From Streptomyces rubradiris (GTDB lineage: Bacteria; Actinomycetota; Actinomycetes; Streptomycetales; Streptomycetaceae), in assembly GCF_016860525.1 (NCBI RefSeq), contig NZ_BNEA01000001.1, forward strand, positions 1,845,432 through 1,909,431: a DNA stretch of 64,000 nucleotides, given 5' to 3'. The notes under the pieces were generated by a model. The model did no database searches. It worked only from the letters and a program-made list of their open reading frames with translations, and had not been told where the DNA came from. The position numbers were made by a program, and so were the translations under genes. Positions 55,101 through 62,947 of the stretch are shown here, piece by piece (within the stretch, counting starts at the first letter, position 1; every line of letters begins with the position of its first letter).

Positions 55101-57546
55101 CGCCGGTGCGGGTGACGTCGATGAACCGGTCGGCGGAGATGTCCTTGTTCCCGTCCTTGTCGACGACCAGGAACCCGACGTTCGAGGCGCCCGGCCGGAG
55201 CTTGACGTAGGCGAAGGCGCCGTAGGCGTCCCGGCCGATGAAGGGGTGGCCGGCCGGCCAGGTGGTGGCCTCGCCGTCGGCCAGGTCGCCCCAGGCGTAC
55301 AGGCCCCAGCCGTCGTAGTCGCCGTCGGGGCGCTTGTAGTGCACGATCGCGTAGTCCCGGGAGGAGGCCCTGGGGACCTCGGGCGCGGGCGGGGTGCCGG
55401 TGGTGCTGCTCGCCGTGGCGCTCGCGGTGTGCCCGGCCGAGTCGATGACGACGGCCTTGTAGCGCAGGGCGGTCCCGGCGGGCACGTCGGTGCCGAGGGT
55501 CTGGGTGACCTGGTAGGGGGCGTGGTCGGCGGAGCCGAGCGTCCGCCACTTCCCGTTGCCGACCTGGGCGGCGAAGACGACCCGGTTGAGCTGTCCCCCA
55601 TCGACGTCGGCCCTGAGGTCGACCGTTCCGGTGGCTCCGGCGGCCGGGGCGGTCAGGGTGATCGTGGGCTCGGCGGTGGGCTCGGCGAGCTTTCCGGCCG
55701 CCTTGTAGACGACGGCGGACCCGGCCGGGACGGTGACGGTGAGCCGCCGGTCGCCGTCGGAGCGCACCGGGCCGGTGGCGCCGTGGATCCCCCGGTACGT
55801 CATGTCCGGCGACCCGGTCGCGAAGGTCGCCGTCCGCTCCGAGCCGGCGTTGTTGAAGGCCACGACGTACTCCTGGCCGGACGCGGCGTCGGTGCGGGTG
55901 AAGGCGTAGATCCCGGGGCCGTCGGCCGCGTACCGCTCGGTCTGCACCCCGTCCGTCAGGGCCGGCTCGGCCTTGCGGAGCCGGGCCAGGTCCGCGATCC
56001 GCCGGTACAGCGGGGCGCCGGTGTCGTAGGCGGCGCTCGCGTGGGTGCGGTCGGTGCCGATCTCGTCGTCGTCCAGGTAGTCGGCGACCTTGGAGGCGAA
56101 CATGGTCTGGCGGGCGTCCTTGTCGCCGCCGGAGCCGGTGAAGCCCTGCTCGTCGCCGTAGTAGACGACCGGGTTGCCCCGGCTGAGGAACATCAGCTCG
56201 TTGGCGAGCCGGTCCTTGGCCAGGATCTCGGCGTCGGTCGCGTTCGGGTTGTCCTGCTTCAGGAAGGTTCCGATGCGGCCCATGTCGTGGTTGCCGAGGA
56301 AGGTGACCTGTTCGTAGGCGTTGGCCTTGTCAGTCGTGTACTTGTGGTCGGCGCCGAAGACGGCCGCCAGCTTCCGGGCGCTGCCGCCCTGGGAGGCGTA
56401 GGCGCGGGCCGCGTCCTGGAAGGGGAAGTCGAGGGTGGCGTCGAGCCGGCCCCGGGTGACGTACGGGGCGGTGACGGCGGGGTCGGCGGAGTAGACCTCG
56501 CCGAACATGAAGAAGTCCTTCCGGCCGCGCTCGGCCGCGTAGCGGTCCAGCGCGGTGGCCCACTGGGTCCAGAACTCCATGTTCACGTGCTTGACGGTGT
56601 CGATCCGGAAGCCGTCGACGGCGAAGTCCCGCACCCAGCGCTGGTAGATCCGCTCCATCCCGCGGACGACCTCGGGGCGCTCGGTCCACAGGTCGTCCAG
56701 GCCGGAGAAGTCGCCGTAGGTGGTGGACTCGCCGGTGTACGTGGAGTCGCCCCGGTTGTGGTACATCGCCGGGTCGTTGAGCCAGGCCGGGACCTTGGCC
56801 TGGCTGGTCGCCCTCGGGGTGTGGGGAAAGGAGCCGGTGCCGACGGGCGGGAACTTCCCCGTGCCGTCGGCGTGGTCGGCGTCGTCGAAGGGGCGGCCGT
56901 CCTCGGTGAGGTAGGGGAAGGCGCCCTTGGAGAGGTAGTCGTAGGTCTTCTCGTCGTAGTCGACGACGTCGGCGGTGTGGTTGGTGATGACGTCGAAGAA
57001 GACCTTCATGCCCTTGGCGTGGGCCTTGGAGATGAGGTTCTTCAGGTCCTGGTCGGTGCCGAAGTGGGGGTCGACCTGGGTGAAGTCGGTGATCCAGTAC
57101 CCGTGGTAGCCCGCCGAAGCGTTGCTTCCGGTGCCCTGCACGGGGCGGTTCTTGAAGATCGGCGCCAGCCAGATGGCCGTGGTGCCGAGCCCCTTGATGT
57201 AGTCCAGCCGCTGCGTCAGGCCCTTGAGGTCGCCGCCCTGGTAGAAGCCCTTGTCCGTGGGGTCGTAGCCGGTGCGCAGCCGCGAACCGGTCAGACCACC
57301 GCGGTCGTTGGACGGGTCACCGTTGGCGAAGCGGTCCGGCAGGACGAAGTAGAACTGCTCGCGGGTGGCGTCGTGCCGGGCGGGTGCGGCGGCCAGCTTC
57401 GCGTCCGAGGGAGGCGCGGGCGGGCCGGCCGCGTGGGCGGCCAGGGGCGACAGCAGCGTGGCGGCGAGGGCCGCGGCGCTGACGGCCGCGGCACCGGCGC
57501 GCCGCCGGGTACGGCGCCTGGGCGGCGCCGGCCATCGTGGTGTCAC
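52147..57546 (-). CDS. Secreted bifunctional alpha-amylase/pullulanase (pullulanase-type alpha-1,6-glucosidase)
   Basis: The 1799-residue exported enzyme starts at GTG 57546 with a twin-Arg-like N-terminus and signal peptide (cleavage about PLAAHAA). Domain order: a GH13 alpha-amylase domain (about 50-520; catalytic D316 in DGFRIDTVKH, E350 in FGEVYS), a beta-sandwich linker, two PUD domains (about 720-930; YDGWGLYAWGD and YDGWGLHVWTG), and a pullulanase GH13 domain. The last has YNWGYDPYHY, D1404 in VDGFRFDLMGHH and E1441 in LYGEGWNFGEV. It would hydrolyse both alpha-1,4 and alpha-1,6 bonds of starch, glycogen or pullulan. It starts 11 bases after the amylase stop, so the two are co-transcribed. 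The open frame continues upstream through the amylase gene only by chance. Confidence 0.95.
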   Translation of the reverse strand: MTPRWPAPPRRRTRRRAGAAAVSAAALAATLLSPLAAHAAGPPAPPSDAKLAAAPARHDATREQFYFVLPDRFANGDPSNDRGGLTGSRLRTGYDPTDKGFYQGGDLKGLTQRLDYIKGLGTTAIWLAPIFKNRPVQGTGSNASAGYHGYWITDFTQVDPHFGTDQDLKNLISKAHAKGMKVFFDVITNHTADVVDYDEKTYDYLSKGAFPYLTEDGRPFDDADHADGTGKFPPVGTGSFPHTPRATSQAKVPAWLNDPAMYHNRGDSTYTGESTTYGDFSGLDDLWTERPEVVRGMERIYQRWVRDFAVDGFRIDTVKHVNMEFWTQWATALDRYAAERGRKDFFMFGEVYSADPAVTAPYVTRGRLDATLDFPFQDAARAYASQGGSARKLAAVFGADHKYTTDKANAYEQVTFLGNHDMGRIGTFLKQDNPNATDAEILAKDRLANELMFLSRGNPVVYYGDEQGFTGSGGDKDARQTMFASKVADYLDDDEIGTDRTHASAAYDTGAPLYRRIADLARLRKAEPALTDGVQTERYAADGPGIYAFTRTDAASGQEYVVAFNNAGSERTATFATGSPDMTYRGIHGATGPVRSDGDRRLTVTVPAGSAVVYKAAGKLAEPTAEPTITLTAPAAGATGTVDLRADVDGGQLNRVVFAAQVGNGKWRTLGSADHAPYQVTQTLGTDVPAGTALRYKAVVIDSAGHTASATASSTTGTPPAPEVPRASSRDYAIVHYKRPDGDYDGWGLYAWGDLADGEATTWPAGHPFIGRDAYGAFAYVKLRPGASNVGFLVVDKDGNKDISADRFIDVTRTGEVWIEQGEADVRTERPDHPAQDPAKAVLHYHRADGDYDGWGLHVWTGAAHPTDWSRPLEPVKTDAYGAVFEVPLTAGATSLGYIIHKGDEKDLPADRSLDLTADGHEVWLVSGQEKHLLPQPAGTAAALDLTTAEAVWIDRDTVAWNGVAGAASTQLLYSLDGSLTVRDGTLSSDDERWIRLGKTALTDAQKAKFPHLKDYAAWSVDPRDRDRVREAVKGQLVVSQRAENGAVLAATGVQTAGVLDDLYPGATKAHLGPVFRDGRPTLSVWAPTARSVSLELDGSVRSMRRDDSTGVWSVTGPASWKGKPYRYVVKVWAPSAGKVVTNKVTDPYSLALTADSERSLVVDLDDRSLAPAGWSDLRKPKAVPLRDARIQELHIRDFSVEDRTSRHPGTYLAFTDKDSDGSRHLRKLAESGTSYVHLLPAFDIATIPERKAHQAVPDCDLAAFPADSERQQECVAEAAAKDAYNWGYDPYHYTVPEGSYATDPDGTARTVEFRRMVRALNQAGLRVVMDVVYNHTAASGQADTSVLDRIVPGYYQRLLADGSVANSTCCANTAPEHAMMGKLVVDSVVTWARQYKVDGFRFDLMGHHPKANILAVRKALDALTLAKDGVDGKEIILYGEGWNFGEVADDARFVQATQKNMAGTGIATFSDRARDAVRGGGPFDADPGVQGFASGLYTDPNTSAANGTKEEQRARLLHYQDLIKVGLTGNLAGFRFTDTVGRRVTGAEVDYNGSPAGYADAPGDALAYADAHDNESLFDALAYKLPQGTSAGDRARMQVLAMATAALSQGPALSQAGSDLLRSKSLDRNSFDSGDWFNAIHWDCADGNGSGRGLPPAADNRSKWDYARPLLRTVRVGCPEITGASAAYRDLLRIRTTERAFSLATTAEVQDRLSFPLSGSNETPGVITMKLGNLVVVFNATPERQDQRVGALAGTSYTLHPVQATGADDTVKSSSYAEGSGTFTVPARTVAVFTRAGN

Positions 57547-57557
57547 TGGGTGGCTCC

Positions 57558-58934
57558 TCAGCAGTCCGGCTTGCCGGCGTACAGCGCCAGGGCGGTGTCG
57601 GGGGCCAGGGTGGCGGTGAACTGACCGCCGGCATTCACCGTCACCGGCCTGTTGCCCTGCACGTCGCAGTAGGTCCCGGCGGGCAGGGAGGTCTGGTAGG
57701 TGCGGGTCATGCTGCCCGGCTCGTGGTTGATGGCCACGTATCCCTTGGCGCCCCGGCCGAAGGCGACCCAGTCGTTGCCGTTGTCCCACCAGTTCGTGAC
57801 CGCCTGGCCCCGGGTCGCGTTGCGGAAGGCGACCATGGACTTGATCTCCGGCCAGGCATGCTGGCACTTCCAGCCGCTTTGCCAACAGGCGTCCACCCGG
57901 CCGCCGTTCGGCGGGCCGGCGTCGGCGTCCGACCACTCGTAGCCGGAGTTGACGTCGGGGGCGCCGTACGGCCAGGCCAGCATGAAGACGTTGGCCAGGG
58001 TGTAGTTCGCGCCGCTCTTGTAGGAGAGCGTGCTGCCGTTGCGCTCGGTGTCGTGGTTGTCCACGAAGACGCCCGCGGCCGAGCCGCTCAGGTAGCCCCA
58101 GCCCTCGCCGTAGTTCTTCAGGTACGCCAGCTTCTCGGCGGTGAAGACCCGCTTGAGGTCGTAGGCGTAGCGGAACTCCTGGACGTCTCCGTTGCCGGTG
58201 TACTCGGAGGGCTGGACGGCCTCGCCCGCGCCGTGGATGACCTCCTGCTTCCAGTGGACCGACGGGTTGGTCAGCCGGCTCTTGATGTCCGCCAGGTCCG
58301 CGGCCGGTATGTGCTTGGCCCCGTCGATCCGGAAGCCGTCCACGCCCAGGCTCAGCAGGTCGTTCAGATAACCGGCGATCGCCTTGCGGACGTACTCCTC
58401 GCCGGTGTCCAGGTCGGCCAGGCCGAGGAGTTCGCAGTGCTGGACGTTCCAGCGGTCGGAGTAGTCCGAGATCTGGGCGGTGCAGTCGTCGAAGTCGTAG
58501 GACGAGTACAGGCCCGGGTAGGCGTACTTGGTGTACGACGAGCCGCCGGTGCCGGTGCCCGAGCCGGCCGACATGTGGTTGACGACGGCGTCGGCGACGA
58601 CCTTCACCCCGGCCGCGTGGCAGGTGTCCACCATGTTCCGGAACGCCGTGCGGTCGCCGAGCCGGCCGGCGATCTTGTACGACACCGGCTGGTACGACGT
58701 CCACCACTGGGCGCCCTGTATGTGCTCGGCGGGCGGGGAGACCTGGACGTATCCGTAGCCGGCGGGGCCGAGGGCGGTGGTGCACTCCCTGGCCACGGAG
58801 TCGTAGTTCCACTCGAAGAGGACGGCGGTGACGTCCTTGGTGCCGGGCGGGGCGGCCTCTGCGGTAGTCGGGGTCATGCCCATCAGGGCGGCGGCGGTGA
58901 GGGCGACCGCCGTGGGGAGTGCGCTGCGTGCCAT
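57558..58934 (-). CDS. Secreted alpha-amylase (GH13)
   Basis: The 458-residue exported amylase has a signal peptide (residues 1-28, cleavage after AEA). The GH13 barrel contains catalytic D204 ([10 protein letters not shown]), E230 (QEVIHG) and D294 (DNHDTERN), and the calcium-binding region DAVVNHMS. It ends after the C-terminal beta domain and lacks the C-terminal CBM20 starch-binding domain of many Streptomyces amylases. ATG 58934 with AAGGAA 6 bases upstream was chosen because the longer frame crosses an operator-like palindrome (58981-59000). It is the first gene of an amylase-pullulanase operon. Confidence 0.96.
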   Translation of the reverse strand: MARSALPTAVALTAAALMGMTPTTAEAAPPGTKDVTAVLFEWNYDSVARECTTALGPAGYGYVQVSPPAEHIQGAQWWTSYQPVSYKIAGRLGDRTAFRNMVDTCHAAGVKVVADAVVNHMSAGSGTGTGGSSYTKYAYPGLYSSYDFDDCTAQISDYSDRWNVQHCELLGLADLDTGEEYVRKAIAGYLNDLLSLGVDGFRIDGAKHIPAADLADIKSRLTNPSVHWKQEVIHGAGEAVQPSEYTGNGDVQEFRYAYDLKRVFTAEKLAYLKNYGEGWGYLSGSAAGVFVDNHDTERNGSTLSYKSGANYTLANVFMLAWPYGAPDVNSGYEWSDADAGPPNGGRVDACWQSGWKCQHAWPEIKSMVAFRNATRGQAVTNWWDNGNDWVAFGRGAKGYVAINHEPGSMTRTYQTSLPAGTYCDVQGNRPVTVNAGGQFTATLAPDTALALYAGKPDC

Positions 58935-58980
58935 GTGGGGTTCCTTCGACGGTGAAGGGGGTGGGGGCCGCTGAAGCGGT

Positions 58981-59000
58981 TTGCTGAAACTTTTCAGCAA
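58981..59000. promoter_or_regulatory. Palindromic operator upstream of the alpha-amylase gene (MalR/LacI type)
   Basis: TTGCTGAAA-CT-TTTCAGCAA is a perfect 9-bp-arm palindrome 46 bases upstream of the amylase ATG. LacI/GalR-family proteins bind such sites, and MalR (Reg1) is the known repressor of amylase and mal genes in streptomycetes. It is well placed to block the promoter of the amylase-pullulanase operon. The malR gene is expected beyond the right edge. Confidence 0.65.
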
Positions 59001-59024
59001 GCTTGCGGTGACGCAGATGGTAAA

Positions 59025-59051
59025 GGCCCGCTGCCCGGAAGGCAGCGGGCC
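59025..59051 (-). terminator. Hairpin downstream of the alpha-glucosidase gene
   Basis: GGCCCGCTGCC (59025-59035) pairs perfectly with 59041-59051. On the minus strand the hairpin is followed by TTTACC. It ends the malEFG-glucosidase transcript before the amylase promoter. Confidence 0.8.
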
Positions 59052-59114
59052 GGAGTGAAGGTGATGCGGGAAAGTTCTCCGACGGAGCGTCAGGGGGCCG
59101 CTCCGGTGCGGGCG

Positions 59115-60800
59115 TCAGCGCTCCGCGGACCACCAGACCGTGGTGTCGGCGGGCACCTTCGTCTCGCCGTCCGCCTCGGTGACCTCGCCGCTGGCGAGCA
59201 GCACCCGGCCGTGGGACGGCATCGTCACGGACTCGCCGGTGGTGTTGGCCACGCACACGAAGTCGCCCCGCCGGAAGGCCAGGACGCCCTCCGGCGCGCG
59301 CAGCCACTCCACCGACTCGCCCGCGCCCAGGTCCGGCCGCTCCCGGCGGACCCGCAGCGCCGACCGGTACAGCTCCAGCGTGGAGCCGGGGGTCCCGGTC
59401 TGCGCCTCCACGCTCAGCTCGGCCCAGGCCGGCGGCTGGGGCAGCCAGCTTCCGCCGTCGCCGAAGCCGTAGGAGGAGCCCGTACGGGTCCACGGGATCG
59501 GCACCCGGCAGCCGTCGCGGAAGCCGTCCTGGCCCGCGCCGCGGAAGTACGCCGGGTCCTGGCGGACCTCGTCGGGCAGGTCCACGACGTCCGGCAGGCC
59601 CAGTTCCTCGCCCTGGTAGAGGTAGGCCGAGCCGGGCAGGGCGAGCATCAGCAGGGTGGCGGCGCGGGCCCGGCGCAGGCCCAGCTCGCGGTCGCCGGCC
59701 GTGCGGATCTGGGTGCCGAGGCCGGGCGGGTTGGCGAAGCGGGTGGCGTGCCGGGTGACGTCGTGGTTGGACAGCACCCAGGTGGCGGGGGCGCCGACGG
59801 GGCGCATCGCGTCCAGGGTGCGGTCGATGACCGTGCGCAGCTCCTCGGCGTCCCAGGCCGTGCCCAGGTACTGGAAGTTGAACGCCTGGTGGAGTTCGTC
59901 GGGGCGCACGTAGTTCGCGGTGCGCTCGACGGTCGGGGTCCACGCCTCGGCCACGAAGATGCGGTCACCCGAGTACTCGTCGAGGATGCGGCGCCACTGG
60001 CGGTAGATGGCGTGCACGCCGTCCTGGTCGAAGAACGGCATGACGTCATTGCCCAGCAGCTTGACCTGGTCGTGAGTGCCGAGGTCGGGCAGGCCCGCCG
60101 CCTTGACCAGGCCGTGGGCGACGTCGATGCGGAAGCCGTCCACGCCCATGTCCAGCCAGAAGCGCAGGATCGAGCGGAACTCGTCGCCGACGGCCGGGTG
60201 TTCCCAGTTGAAGTCGGGCTGCTCGGGGGCGAACAGGTGCAGGTACCACTCGCCGGGGGTGCCGTCCGGCTCGGTCACCCGGGTCCAGGCCGGTCCGCCG
60301 AAGATGGACTCCCAGTCGTTGGGCGGCAGTTCGCCGTTGTCTCCCTTGCCGGGGCGGAAGTGGTAGCGCTCGCGCAGCGGGGAGCCGGGACCCTCGGCGA
60401 GGGCGCGCTTGAACCACTCGTGCCGGTCGGAGGAGTGGTTGGGGACCAGGTCCACGATGACGCGCAGGCCGTGCGCGTGGGCGTCGCGGATCAGCGCGTC
60501 GGCGTCCAGCAGGGAGCCGAACATCGGGTCGACGGCGCGGTAGTCGGCGACGTCGTAGCCGGCGTCGGCCTGCGGGGAGGCGTAGAAGGGGCTGAGCCAC
60601 ACCGCGTCCACGCCGAGGTCGCGCAGGTACGGCAGGCGGGAGCGTACGCCCTCCAGGTCGCCCATGCCGTCGCCGTTGCCGTCGGCGAAGCTGCGCGGGT
60701 AGACCTGGTAGATGACCGCGTCCCGCCACCAGTCGCGGCGGTCGGCGACGGTGACGGCGCTGGAGTGGCGGGCCGGTGCGGCGGAGTGCTGCTGGCTCAT
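59115..60800 (-). CDS. aglA: Intracellular alpha-glucosidase (GH13 oligo-1,4-/maltose type)
   Basis: The 561-residue soluble enzyme without signal peptide belongs to the GH13 family, with the IYQVYPRSFADGNGDGMGDL start. Catalytic residues are D226 (DGFRIDVAHG), E285 (FVAEAW) and D347 (LSNHDVTRH). In S. coelicolor the mal locus has an equivalent alpha-glucosidase gene downstream of malG. It would hydrolyse imported maltose and maltodextrins to glucose. ATG 60800 with AAGGA 6 bases upstream was chosen; ATG 60827 is an alternative. It follows malG on the minus strand and is probably part of the malEFG operon. Confidence 0.93.
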   Translation of the reverse strand: MSQQHSAAPARHSSAVTVADRRDWWRDAVIYQVYPRSFADGNGDGMGDLEGVRSRLPYLRDLGVDAVWLSPFYASPQADAGYDVADYRAVDPMFGSLLDADALIRDAHAHGLRVIVDLVPNHSSDRHEWFKRALAEGPGSPLRERYHFRPGKGDNGELPPNDWESIFGGPAWTRVTEPDGTPGEWYLHLFAPEQPDFNWEHPAVGDEFRSILRFWLDMGVDGFRIDVAHGLVKAAGLPDLGTHDQVKLLGNDVMPFFDQDGVHAIYRQWRRILDEYSGDRIFVAEAWTPTVERTANYVRPDELHQAFNFQYLGTAWDAEELRTVIDRTLDAMRPVGAPATWVLSNHDVTRHATRFANPPGLGTQIRTAGDRELGLRRARAATLLMLALPGSAYLYQGEELGLPDVVDLPDEVRQDPAYFRGAGQDGFRDGCRVPIPWTRTGSSYGFGDGGSWLPQPPAWAELSVEAQTGTPGSTLELYRSALRVRRERPDLGAGESVEWLRAPEGVLAFRRGDFVCVANTTGESVTMPSHGRVLLASGEVTEADGETKVPADTTVWWSAER

Positions 60801-60919
60801 GGCGTCCTTGATACGTAACTGGTGCATGGTGGGCGGTCGTTGATGGCCGGAGTACGAGGCGGGCCGCGGTGGCGGCGGGGTCGGTTGGGCCACCGCGGCC
60901 CGCCCGGCCGGTGCGGGCG

Positions 60920-61824
60920 TCAGCCCTTGGTGCCGCCGGCGGTGAGGCCGGTGACCAGGTTCTTCTGCACGAGGTAGAAGAACACCGTCACCGGTATCGC
61001 GATCAGCACCGCGGTGGCGGCCATGTAGTTCCACTGGGCGTCGTGCTCGCTGACGAAGGTCTGCAGGCCGACGGCGAAGGTGTACTTGGAGTCGTCCAGC
61101 AGGAAGGTCGTCGCGAAGGCGACCTCGCCGACGGCGGTGATGAAGGTGTAGAACGCGGCGACGGCCAGCCCCGGGCGGGCCAGCGGCAGGATCAGCCGGA
61201 AGAAGGTGCCGAAGGGCTGAGCCGTCCACCAGCCCGGCCTCGTCGATCTCGAACGGGATGGTGTCGAAGTAGCCCTTCAGCAGCCAGGCGCTGTACGGCC
61301 ACGGCGGTGGAGCAGTTGATGGCGATCAGCGCCCAGTAGGTGTCGATGAGGCCGAGCTCGCTGAAGATCTCGTACATCGGCACGATCAGGATGGCGATCG
61401 GGAAGGCCTGGGTGAGCAGCAGGACCCACATCAGCTGCTTGTAGCCGGAGAAGCGCATCCGGGAGACCGCGTAGCCGGTGGTGGCGGCGACGAGGACACC
61501 GATCACGGTGGTGCCGAGGGCCACGATCAGCGTCGACTTGAACCAGTCGAGGAAGCCGGTGTGCTGGAGCACGAAGCTGTAGTTGGAGAAGGTCAGCTTG
61601 CCCGCGATGCCGCCCGGGTGGAGGTAGTCGTCCTTGTCCGGGCCGAGGGACAGGTAGCACAGCCAGGCCACCGGGGCGAGGGCGATCAGGCTGGCCAGGG
61701 CGAGGCCGCCGTGCAGCAGGGCGGTGCCGAGCGGTCCGCGCTCGCCGCGCCGGCGGGTGCGGCGGACGGGTACGGCGGCGGGGGCCGGCGCGGTCTTCGT
61801 GGTGTCCAGGGTCGTGGTGCTCAT
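60920..61824 (-). pseudogene. malG: malG, maltose ABC transporter permease, frameshifted in this sequence
   Basis: After correction the protein is a MalG-type binding-protein-dependent permease of about 300 residues. It has six membrane segments and the EAA loop (FEIDEAGLVDG) that contacts the ATPase. In the raw sequence three one-base errors are needed: an extra G near 61303 (GTGGCCGTAC for GTGCCGTAC), and a missing C near 61224 and near 61218 in the GGCCTCAGCCCC region. ATG 61824 has GGAG 9 bases upstream and lies 19 bases after malF. The protein ends FYLVQKNLVTGLTAGGTKG. The pattern of errors and intact motifs points to sequence quality rather than gene decay. Confidence 0.88.
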
Positions 61825-61843
61825 GGCGGCGGCTCCTGCGGCG

Positions 61844-62844
61844 TCAGACGGCGAGTTGGTCATTGCGCTTCAGCCAGCGGAAGTAGAAGGAGGTGAAGAC
61901 GGTGAGGATCGACAGCAGCAGCACGCCGTAGGCGGCGGACTGGGCGAAGTCGCGCGGCTGCTGGCCGAAGCCAGCTGGTAGGCCCAGGTGACGAGGATCT
62001 GGGCGTCCGGGGCGGAGTTCTTGCCGAACAGCAGGAAGATGATGACGAACTGGTTGAAGGTCCAGATGACGCCGAGCAGGACCACGGTGGAGCTGACCGC
62101 GCGCAGTCCGGGCAAGGTGACGTGGCGGAAGCGCTGCCAGGCGCTCGCGCCGTCCATCTCGGCGGCCTCGTAGAGCGTGGAGTCGATGGACTGCAGCCCG
62201 CCGAGCAGCGAGAGCATCATGAACGGCACACCGCACCAGGTGTTCACCATGATCGCGGCGAACCGCTGCCAGAAGGTGTCCTCCAGCCAGGCCGGCTGGG
62301 GCAGGTGGAGGGCGCCGAGGAGCTGGTTGAGCGCGCCGGAGTCGGCGAGCATGATCCCGCCAGGAGAAGACGGTGACGAAGGTCGGCACGGCCAGGGCAG
62401 GACGAGCAGCAGCCGGTAGACGGTGCGGCCGCGCAGCTTCTGGTGCAGCATGAGCGCGAGGCCGAGCCCGAGGGCGTAGTGCAGGGCGACGCAGGCGGCC
62501 GTCCAGAAGACGGTCCACAGGAAGTGCGACCAGAACCGGTCGTAGGCCGTCGGGCCGAACAGGAGTCCTGGTAGTTGTCCAGGCCGATGAACTCGTAGGT
62601 GGCGTCGATGTGGTTGACGCCGATCGTCCGCGCCGAGTTGAGGCTGTGTGCGTCGGTGAGGGTGAGGTAGAAGCCGCGGGCCGCGGGTAGCCGACGAGGA
62701 CGCCGAGCACGATGACCACCGGGGCGATCATCGCGTAGGCGTACCAGTACTTCTGGAGGCCGTTCTTGACGCGCTGCCCCAGCCGGGACGAGGCGCGCGG
62801 TCCCCGCGGCGCTTGCCGGTGGCTCGGTCGATGGCGACTGTCAT
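61844..62844 (-). pseudogene. malF: malF, maltose ABC transporter permease, frameshifted in this sequence
   Basis: The corrected protein is about 334 residues and starts MTVAIDRATGKRRG at 62844. It has the hydrophobic core of an ABC sugar permease and the loop EAAEMDGASAWQRFRHVTLP. About six single-base indels are required: a missing base near 62782, 62690, 62570, 62394 and 61975, and an extra G near 62356. All restore well-known MalF segments (for example FLLFGKNSAPDAQILVTWAYQ). It is downstream of malE and ends 19 bases before malG. The many errors again suggest low-quality sequence, not a dead gene. Confidence 0.87.
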
Positions 62845-62947
62845 GGTTCGACACCTTCATTGGATCAGGGGGGCGGGCCGGGCACAGGGCGGTGGCCGCC
62901 GGTCTCCTCCCACGCGCGCGGCGGGAGCGGCCGACGGCCACCCGGGC

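Noticed and set aside
52147..59943. A single 2598-residue minus-strand open frame
   Set aside because: It joins the pullulanase to unrelated frames through the amylase and part of the glucosidase gene. Residues before GTG 57546 lie opposite or out of frame with clear GH13 genes, so the frame is open only because of high GC.
62845..62947. A stem (GTGGCCG ... CGGCCAC) between malE and malF as a true regulatory element
   Set aside because: Internal hairpins after malE are known in other bacteria, but the sequence here is in the error-rich region and the loop is long, so I do not list it as a feature.
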